Part shown: one piece after another, positions 1 through 5,167 of the stretch
Position numbering within the stretch: position 1 is the stretch's first letter
Layout of the letters: every line of letters starts with the position of its first letter
From: Hydrogenophilales bacterium RIFOXYD1_FULL_62_11
GTDB taxonomy: Bacteria; Pseudomonadota; Gammaproteobacteria; Burkholderiales; Thiobacillaceae
NCBI GenBank assembly: GCA_001802655.1
Contig: MGZO01000009.1
Location: 2,674-11,620 of the forward strand
DNA: 8,947 nt
Direction: 5' to 3'
Program-made: the position numbers and the translations under genes
Notes under the pieces: generated by a model
Told to the model about the DNA's origin: nothing
Databases searched by the model: none
What the model saw: the letters and a program-made list of their open reading frames with translations, nothing else

Positions 1-1
1 C

Positions 2-1999
2 AAAAGTAGCAGCAACGCAACCGTCGTCGCCTACGATTACGCCTACGACCCCGCCAAACGACTTGCCACCGTCACCGACTCAAGAGGCGGCAAGCAACTC
101 AGCTACACCTGGACCCCCGGCGGAAGACTGGCAAGAGTCGAAGACAGCGACGGCCACAGCGCCAGTCTCAGCTACGACGCCACCGGGCGGCTGGCCAGCG
201 TCACCGCCCCCAACAACGAGACCATCGCCTTCACCTATGACGCCGGCGGCCGGCTGGTCGAACAGCGCCTGAACGGCGGCCAAAGAACCACCCAAAGCTG
301 GTTCGAGGACGGCGGCCTCAAGCAGAAACAGAACCTGTTCAACACCACGGTTCTCTCCAGCCACCTCTACAGCCTGGATCAACAAGGAAGACGCGCGGGC
401 CAGACCGAGATCGTCAGCGGAACGACCAAGACCTGGAGCTACCTCTACGACAATCTCGACCGCCTCACCACGGCGAGCGACGGCACCGCCGAGACCTACG
501 GCTACGACATCTACGGCAACAGAAGGAGCAAGACCAAGGGAAGCACCACCACCGCCTATCTCTTTGATGCCGCCCACCAGCTGAGCGAAGTCAGAAGCGG
601 ATCGGACACCGGATCGCTCATCGGCGCAGCCATCCACGACGCCGACGGGCACATGGTCAAGCTGTGCGAAGTATCAAGCGGCGGCACCATCACCCAACCC
701 ACGGGCGACTGCACCGCCTCGGGCACCGGCGCTACTACCCTCGCGCTGGTGTGGAACGCGCTCGACCATCTCAATACCGCCACAAGAACCGGAGCCAATG
801 CCATCGCCGAGAGCTACCAGTACGACGACAGCGGACGGCGGATACAAAAGGTCAGCGGAGCCACCACCACCAGCTACCTCTACGATGGCGACGCCATTCA
901 CGCCGAGTGGAACGGCAGCATCAGCGGCAATCCGGCGGCGGCCTACGTCCATGGCGCAGGGATCGACGAACCGCTGCTGCGGCTGACCGGCACCACCAAC
1001 GGACCGGGCGCGACGCAGGCGGCTTACATGCAGGACGGACTCGGAAGTGTGGTCGGCCTGGCCAACACCGCCGGCACGCTCACCGCAAACCAGCGCTTCG
1101 ATGCGTGGGGCAACAAGACCACGAGCAGCGGCACGATTCCGCAGTACGGCTATACCGGACGGGAGCCGGATGCGACGGGGATGACGTTCTATCGCAATCG
1201 CTATTACCACCCAGGACTCGGTCGCTTCGCCTCACGCGATCCGATGGGGATGGCTGATAGTGTGAGTCCGTATGCGTATGTGGGGAATGCCCCGACGAAC
1301 CTGATTGACCCGATGGGCTTGCTGGCGCAATTGACAGGCACGCCGATGAATGCGGCGTACTGGGGGATGCTGGCTGATGCGAGTTTCAACAACCCCGGTA
1401 CGATGACGGATGTGCGCGGCGGCGGCAACGGCGGGACGTTCACGCCAGGACAACAGCGGCTTCCAAGCATCACTGGCTCACAGGCGTTGGACGCCCTTCA
1501 GCTTGGATTGGATGTTGCCGGTCTGACCGAGCCCTTCGGCTTCGCCGCCGATCTGGTCAATTCGGGTATCTCTTACGGCAGGGGTGATACGGTCGGCGGG
1601 TCGCTGTCGCTGGGGGCGGCTGTGCCGTTCATCGGGGCTGCGGCTACTGTTGGGAAGTTCGGGGCGAAGGGTGCGGATGCGGTTGGTGGAGCGTACAAGG
1701 ATGTCAAAGGAATAGCGGGAAATCACGCGCATCACACTCCTGCTAATTCAGCTAGCCCACTTTCAAAGTCAGATGGTCCATGTATATCGATGTGCGAGGC
1801 GGATCATAAAATGACAGCCAGCTTTGGTAGTTCAAAGGAAGCTCGTGCGTACCGTGAGCAACAAAAAAACTTAATTGAGCAAGGACGATTCAGGGAAGCT
1901 CAACAAATGGACATAACAGACATACAGTCAAAATTTGGTGGTAAATATGATGAAGCTATCAAACAAATGTTGGACTACACAAAGTATCTTGGGTATTGA
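2..1999 (+). CDS. RHS/YD-repeat polymorphic toxin, C-terminal part (5' truncated)
   Basis: The frame is open from base 2 to the TGA at 1997-1999, giving 665 residues with no start; the ATG at 653 is internal. Residues 1 to about 400 are degenerate YD repeats (YDPAKRL, YDATGRL, YDAGGRL, YDNLDRL, YDDSGRR), which in known RHS proteins build a hollow beta-cocoon enclosing the toxin. The core ends with the family hallmark: YTGREPD, YRNRYYHPGLGRFASRDP, then NLIDPMGL ending at residue 440. RHS proteins of this type self-cleave after the DPxGL motif; D413 and D436 are candidate protease aspartates (inference). The remaining 225 residues are the variable tip: a hydrophobic Gly/Ala-rich pre-toxin segment (about residues 492-563) and a nuclease-like toxin domain (about 567-665). 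The next gene, three bases on, is the probable immunity gene. Whether the missing N-terminus carries PAAR, VgrG-binding or signal-peptide parts cannot be seen, so the delivery route is unknown. Composition falls from about 63% GC in the core to about 33-37% in the tip. Confidence 0.94.
   Translation, partial: KSSSNATVVAYDYAYDPAKRLATVTDSRGGKQLSYTWTPGGRLARVEDSDGHSASLSYDATGRLASVTAPNNETIAFTYDAGGRLVEQRLNGGQRTTQSWFEDGGLKQKQNLFNTTVLSSHLYSLDQQGRRAGQTEIVSGTTKTWSYLYDNLDRLTTASDGTAETYGYDIYGNRRSKTKGSTTTAYLFDAAHQLSEVRSGSDTGSLIGAAIHDADGHMVKLCEVSSGGTITQPTGDCTASGTGATTLALVWNALDHLNTATRTGANAIAESYQYDDSGRRIQKVSGATTTSYLYDGDAIHAEWNGSISGNPAAAYVHGAGIDEPLLRLTGTTNGPGATQAAYMQDGLGSVVGLANTAGTLTANQRFDAWGNKTTSSGTIPQYGYTGREPDATGMTFYRNRYYHPGLGRFASRDPMGMADSVSPYAYVGNAPTNLIDPMGLLAQLTGTPMNAAYWGMLADASFNNPGTMTDVRGGGNGGTFTPGQQRLPSITGSQALDALQLGLDVAGLTEPFGFAADLVNSGISYGRGDTVGGSLSLGAAVPFIGAAATVGKFGAKGADAVGGAYKDVKGIAGNHAHHTPANSASPLSKSDGPCISMCEADHKMTASFGSSKEARAYREQQKNLIEQGRFREAQQMDITDIQSKFGGKYDEAIKQMLDYTKYLGY
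1700..1996 (+). other. RHS tip toxin domain, HNH/Endo VII-like (HxHH...DH)
   Basis: This is the last ~99 residues of the RHS protein. It holds a histidine cluster H575-A-H577-H578-T-P, then D601-H602, followed by helical segments rich in charged residues (EARAYREQQ, MDITDIQSKFGGKYDEAI). A compact HH motif followed by a later DH, at the end of an RHS protein and beside an immunity gene, is the pattern of the HNH/Endo VII (His-Me finger) toxin families named after signatures such as LHH, AHH, SHH or EHHH. I cannot decide which family, and I did not run a profile search. Expected activity is metal-dependent DNA cleavage in the target cell (inference). Composition is distinctly AT-rich, unlike the preceding core. 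Confidence 0.6.
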
Positions 2000-2002
2000 G
2001 AA

Positions 2003-2425
2003 ATGAATGCAGAAATCAAACCGCTACAGGGTTTTGAAAAATTAAAATTTGGCACACAAATTGACTTGGTGCGTGAAAGTCTTGGTGTCGCATACAAAAC
2101 ATTCAAGCGAACCTCTTCAGCAGAGATGCCATGTGACTTTTTCGAATCCTTGGGTATTTTTACTTATTACAAGACCACTGGAGTTTTAGAAGCGATTGAG
2201 TTCGTCAGCCCTGCAAGACCATTCTATGGTGGCGTAAGTCTCCTCGAAGCAGGCGTCGATGAAATAATAAAAACTCTCATGGAACACGATTCGGATATCG
2301 AAGAGACTAATGATGGTTTGACGTCATATAAACTGGGCATCGGTATCTATGCGCCAGACGCGGATGAGAACCCAAATCTGCCGCCTGAAAGCGTAATAGC
2401 TTTTGCAAAAGATTATTACGATTAG
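2003..2425 (+). CDS. Probable immunity protein for the RHS tip toxin
   Basis: This encodes 140 residues from an ATG three bases after the toxin stop codon (TGA-GAA-ATG), in the same frame, so it is almost certainly co-transcribed and probably translationally coupled; only a weak purine stretch precedes the ATG. There is no signal peptide or membrane segment, so it should be cytoplasmic. The protein is strongly acidic: 24 Asp/Glu against 12 Lys/Arg by hand count, a common property of antidotes to nucleases. The N-terminus (residues 10-28) carries GFEKLKFGTQIDLVRESLG, which resembles the 'FG..x..V...LG' helix-turn start of several small alpha/beta proteins, but I do not recognise a named immunity family. 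The function is inferred from position, size, acidity and low GC shared with the toxin tip. It would neutralise only this particular tip. Confidence 0.72.
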   Translation: MNAEIKPLQGFEKLKFGTQIDLVRESLGVAYKTFKRTSSAEMPCDFFESLGIFTYYKTTGVLEAIEFVSPARPFYGGVSLLEAGVDEIIKTLMEHDSDIEETNDGLTSYKLGIGIYAPDADENPNLPPESVIAFAKDYYD

Positions 2426-2440
2426 CCCGCGTATCGCGGG
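2426..2440 (+). terminator. Short GC hairpin right after the immunity gene
   Basis: A perfect 6-bp inverted repeat CCCGCG / CGCGGG with a TAT loop begins at the base after the TAG stop. It lacks the U-run of a canonical Rho-independent terminator (TGACCGCTTTC follows). It may act as a weak terminator or a 3'-end protecting stem for the toxin/immunity transcript. Confidence 0.35.
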
Positions 2441-2949
2441 TGACCGCTTTCACTTGGGCGTTCATGGGTTGATATCATCAAAGCAGCCGTCCGCGTTGCC
2501 CAATACAAGCCAGTGTCTGGTATGAAGTGCTTATCTCAAAGACACAGGACAAATTTAACCCAAACACTGTCTCGCCCACTGTCTTCTCAGGGTACACACC
2601 TAGTCATGAGAAGCCGTCGTTCAGCTTGAGTGTCTATTCAACGACCGGTGTGCCGCGCATAGCAGACCTGGCTTGCTCAGAACATCACCGGCAGCTTAGG
2701 CCGACAATCCGCCGGCCGGGGCTAGCACGCTTACCGTCTCTTTCTCGGCCATACCGGTCACTTGAATACTGCTACTAACAACCCTCGAATGTCTGCTTTA
2801 AGGACTGACTCCAAATTTGCGCTGCCGGCCATTCTGATGTTCCGACTGGTTTTCTGCCTAAAGTACAGGAAGCCGGCACTGAAATACGTGTCCAAGAAAT
2901 CCCCAAAACAATACGCTGAGCATTTGCATAAGCTGAGTAAAGGGCAAAC
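2441..2949. other. Gene-poor spacer, no supported gene
   Basis: About 500 bases separate the immunity gene from the next promoter. Only short open stretches with TTG/GTG starts, no ribosome binding site and no recognisable protein are present on either strand. A 7-bp inverted repeat TGCCGGC / GCCGGCA (2823-2829 and 2872-2878) and a short stretch vaguely like a transposase N-terminus (2840-2881) are the only items noted. Such spacers downstream of RHS toxins sometimes hold decayed orphan tips or insertion sequences, but I could not demonstrate one. Confidence 0.5.
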
Positions 2950-2978
2950 TTCACCTGTTCAACTAAACTGCATACAAT
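2950..2978 (+). promoter_or_regulatory. Candidate sigma70 promoter for the FN3-like gene
   Basis: TTCACC (2950-2955, 4/6 to the -35 consensus) and TACAAT (2973-2978, 5/6 to the -10 consensus) are separated by exactly 17 bases. Transcription would start near 2985, only about 15 bases upstream of the ATG at 3001, leaving a very short leader with a weak AGAGA ribosome site at 2988-2992. This is a pattern match only. Confidence 0.38.
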
Positions 2979-3000
2979 AGCAATTACAGAGAATTCGTCC

Positions 3001-3639
3001 ATGCAACACACGTTTTGGCTGCGAATATTTGTATTAACGGGATGTGTTGTTTGCAATCACGCGCAGGCGGCCTGCACAGCCCCCGTTCTGCTATCTCCTG
3101 CGCAGACTGAAGTCAGCGAAGCGTCCCCGCGCTTCGAATGGATGCCCGTTGGCAACGTTCACCATTACCTGGTATGGCTGGAAAGCCGCGTTCCTGAAGG
3201 ACGGGTATTGCTGACCGAAGAGTTTCAAACCAGCACGACTTATCTGATCCCGCCGCGTCCGCTGACCAGCGGCAAAGCCACGGTCAGGATACGGGTAACT
3301 GCGGTATGCAATGACAGTACCCAGACAGCCGTGTCGGCGCGGTTCAGGATTGATGAAGATCAGGCATGCCGGCTCAAAGTGTCACCCATAGTCGAACCAG
3401 ATAGCGGCCAATGGAAGCTGCGTTGGGAAACGCTACCGTTGGCCCAGCGTTATGAAGTTCGTGCGCATGCCAGCGAGGACGGAAAACCGGTGTTCACGCG
3501 CGAAAGCGACGGGGCCGCAACAAAAGTTGGCCGGCTGGAGCCAGGCGTGTGGATGCTTGCGGTGCAACCCGTATGCAAGGGGTTGAAGGGCATCAGCAGC
3601 TGGGTGGCCGTCGAAAATCCCCCCATCGAAATCCATTGA
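3001..3639 (+). CDS. Exported protein with two fibronectin-III-like domains
   Basis: This encodes 212 residues. The N-terminus is a Sec signal peptide: one Arg (R8), hydrophobic IFVLTGCVVC, then NHAQA, with likely cleavage after A23. LTGC (12-15) also fits a lipobox, but the hydrophobic stretch before it is too short, so signal peptidase I is preferred. Two similar beta-sandwich-like domains follow, about 25-118 and 123-212. The first shows the FN3-style pattern PVLLSPA, FEWMPV, YLVWLE, TTYLIPP, VRIRVTAVC; the second repeats it as KVSP, KLRWETLP, YEVRAHA, MLAVQPVC. Each domain has one N-terminal and one late cysteine (C25/C103 and C123/C192), so two intradomain disulfides are likely, consistent with a periplasmic or surface location. 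No catalytic motif is visible; a binding or scaffolding role is an inference. The stop lies six bases from the convergent haloperoxidase stop. Start choice rests on the signal peptide and upstream promoter. Confidence 0.82.
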   Translation: MQHTFWLRIFVLTGCVVCNHAQAACTAPVLLSPAQTEVSEASPRFEWMPVGNVHHYLVWLESRVPEGRVLLTEEFQTSTTYLIPPRPLTSGKATVRIRVTAVCNDSTQTAVSARFRIDEDQACRLKVSPIVEPDSGQWKLRWETLPLAQRYEVRAHASEDGKPVFTRESDGAATKVGRLEPGVWMLAVQPVCKGLKGISSWVAVENPPIEIH

Positions 3640-3645
3640 TGCACG

Positions 3646-4938
3646 CTATTCGCCTTGCGTTTTCCTCGGCGCGCGTTTCAGCACCACCTTGCCAATCTGG
3701 CGCCCGAGCGTGAGGCCAGCATCGTTGTCAAACCGATAGTGAATGCCGCCATATAATCGGGACATGGCAGCTTCTTCTGCCCAAGCGTCTATCTGGCGCG
3801 CATCCAGGGGAAACGTGTGCTTCAATACTTCCGCCGCTGCGCCAGAAACTGTCGCGTGGCCCGAGACATAGCTAGGATGTGGCGGAGTGACCAAATAGGG
3901 CGTGAAAGTTTTGTCCAATTTTTCTTGAATCGTTGTTGCAGGGCGCTGCACCCACCAAGTGTATTTCGCGTGCCAGCAGGCGATGGAAGCATCCAGCATC
4001 GCGACGTTGAGCGTGGAAAGCAGACGTAATCGCTCCTGCTCCGAGAGTTTGTGACGCGTGGCCAGCTCTCGCGCCTTGCTGTTCCATACACCGGGTGGCG
4101 TGACCGATCCCTGATCCAGATGCCAAGCCTCCGCAATCTGCTTTTGTTCCGGTGTCAGATTACGGCTGACTTCCAGAACTTCTTTGGCCGCAAGTAGGAA
4201 TGCCTCCGAGTCAGGTGCGGGTGGGTGCAAGGGCTGAAACTCTCCGCCGTTTTTAAAGAGCCAGGTTTGCCATGCGCCAGCCAGCGGCTCCTGTGGATGT
4301 GCCGACTCCAGAGGCGGTACGCCTTGCCATATTCCAGGCTTTACTGCGGGGCGAGTTCGCGCATCCCATACCTCGTCGGCCCCGTCGTTTAGAGCGCGCA
4401 GAATCGCCAAGCGGGCGACACCGAGTCCAACCGATGCGCCCCGCGCAATATCACGCGCTTGTCCGGGCTGGCTTGCGGTCAATGTGACCAGCGTCAATTC
4501 GCGCATGGCTTCGAACCGTCCTGCGGACTCTAATGGAAAAAAATGCGCGAGCATGACTGACGCCGCAACGTGGGTCGCAGCGGATTGCGCGGCTTGCTTG
4601 AGCCCAAGCGTTTCGGCACGCAAACCGGCATCGTCCATTGCTACCTGTAGCAGGCTCAGCGCACGAACAGCCCGCAACGGGTTCACACGATATTTGGTGA
4701 TCAGTTGGGTTGCTTCTTCATTCCATCGCTCAGTCGCGGACTGATTTGTCCGGGATGTTATCGATCCAAAAGCCGTGGTGTGTTGAGCGCCAGAGGTGGG
4801 TGGGATGCCATGAGACTCGGTAATTTCAGGAGTGAGTTTTCCAGTTCCCGGCAGCCAATAGGCGGTTGCGGAAAAGCCGCTCGCCATCGGTAAAAAAAGA
4901 AAAACAGAAAACAGTAATTGGGCGCAAGAAGGTGTCAT
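3646..4938 (-). CDS. Vanadium-dependent haloperoxidase / PAP2 superfamily protein, secreted
   Basis: This encodes 430 residues from the ATG at 4938. The three-part phosphatase/haloperoxidase signature is complete: K325-x6-R332-P333, P355-S-x-x-S-G-H361, and S393-R394-x5-H400-x3-D404. In the family these residues bind phosphate or vanadate, H361 is the acid-base residue and H400 is the nucleophile or vanadate ligand. The reaction is therefore either halide oxidation by hydrogen peroxide or phosphomonoester/lipid phosphate hydrolysis; sequence alone does not decide, though length and the long helical N-terminal half fit the bacterial haloperoxidase-like group. Residues 1-24 (hydrophobic LLFSVFLFLPMASGFSA) form a signal peptide, placing the enzyme in the periplasm or outside. 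The start was chosen because the signal peptide begins there and GGACGGA lies eight bases upstream. The frame stays open to 5208, and an ATG at 5088 would overlap the divergent gene's leader; I consider that extension unlikely. It is a single gene, convergent with the FN3-like gene and divergent from the IPT gene. Confidence 0.9.
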   Translation of the reverse strand: MTPSCAQLLFSVFLFLPMASGFSATAYWLPGTGKLTPEITESHGIPPTSGAQHTTAFGSITSRTNQSATERWNEEATQLITKYRVNPLRAVRALSLLQVAMDDAGLRAETLGLKQAAQSAATHVAASVMLAHFFPLESAGRFEAMRELTLVTLTASQPGQARDIARGASVGLGVARLAILRALNDGADEVWDARTRPAVKPGIWQGVPPLESAHPQEPLAGAWQTWLFKNGGEFQPLHPPAPDSEAFLLAAKEVLEVSRNLTPEQKQIAEAWHLDQGSVTPPGVWNSKARELATRHKLSEQERLRLLSTLNVAMLDASIACWHAKYTWWVQRPATTIQEKLDKTFTPYLVTPPHPSYVSGHATVSGAAAEVLKHTFPLDARQIDAWAEEAAMSRLYGGIHYRFDNDAGLTLGRQIGKVVLKRAPRKTQGE

Positions 4939-5000
4939 CAATTGAGTCCGTCCGGAACAAAGAAAAAGAAGCAGTGACTGAAAATATTTTCGAGCCAAGC

Positions 5001-5030
5001 TTGCTAGCGTAAAGAGAACGTGATTATGAT
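5001..5030 (+). promoter_or_regulatory. Candidate sigma70 promoter for the YD/IPT gene
   Basis: TTGCTA (5001-5006, 4/6 to the -35 consensus) and TATGAT (5025-5030, 5/6 to the -10 consensus) are separated by 18 bases in the 229-base divergent intergenic region. A start near 5037 would give a leader of about 130 bases containing the hairpin at 5122-5135 before the ribosome site at 5158. Pattern match only. No comparably good promoter was found for the haloperoxidase on the opposite strand. Confidence 0.4.
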
Positions 5031-5113
5031 TCGCCGGCAGCGTGTCGAGCGCGGCCAAATAAAAAATCAATTTGCGTGGCTTTGCCATAGCGAATGAGAA
5101 AAGCGGAAAAACT

Positions 5114-5135
5114 AAAAAAGGGGTTCGCAAGAACC
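5114..5135 (-). terminator. Hairpin plus T6 tract read on the minus strand
   Basis: Read on the minus strand, GGTTC, a TTGC loop and GAACC are followed by CC and six T (complement of 5114-5119), then further T-rich sequence. This is the layout of a Rho-independent terminator, though the 5-bp stem is weak. It would stop antisense transcription coming out of the YD/IPT gene before it enters the haloperoxidase. On the plus strand the same bases form a stem capped by a GCAA (GNRA) tetraloop in the YD/IPT leader. Confidence 0.4.
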
Positions 5136-5157
5136 GAAAATTAACGCCAACCCATCT

Positions 5158-5164
5158 GGGAGGT
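5158..5164 (+). promoter_or_regulatory. Ribosome binding site that sets the TTG start at 5168
   Basis: GGGAGGT is a strong Shine-Dalgarno match three bases upstream of an in-frame TTG. The only earlier in-frame candidate (TTG at 5072) has no such site and would put 32 Lys/Arg-rich residues in front of the signal peptide. The short spacing is a weakness. Confidence 0.55.
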
Positions 5165-5167
5165 AAG

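Noticed and set aside
653..1999. Treating the ATG at 653 as the start of a 448-residue RHS gene.
   Set aside because: The same frame is open upstream to base 2 and encodes further YD repeats, so the ATG is internal.
2527..2778. Open frame of 83 codons in the spacer after the immunity gene.
   Set aside because: GTG start with no ribosome site, no recognisable domain, low-complexity Arg/Ser-rich end and no coding-like composition.
3001..3045. Lipoprotein signal (LTGC lipobox) in the FN3-like protein.
   Set aside because: Only four hydrophobic residues separate R8 from the lipobox, whereas a normal hydrophobic core and AQA cleavage site fit signal peptidase I better.
2775..3056. Minus-strand open frame of 93 codons overlapping the FN3-like gene start.
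   Set aside because: No ribosome site, no family resemblance, and it overlaps the signal peptide of a better supported gene.
5072..5167. TTG start at 5072 for the YD/IPT protein.
   Set aside because: No ribosome site, and the added 32 residues are Lys/Arg-rich and lie ahead of a normal signal peptide; the TTG at 5168 has GGGAGGT upstream. Not fully excluded because of the short spacing.
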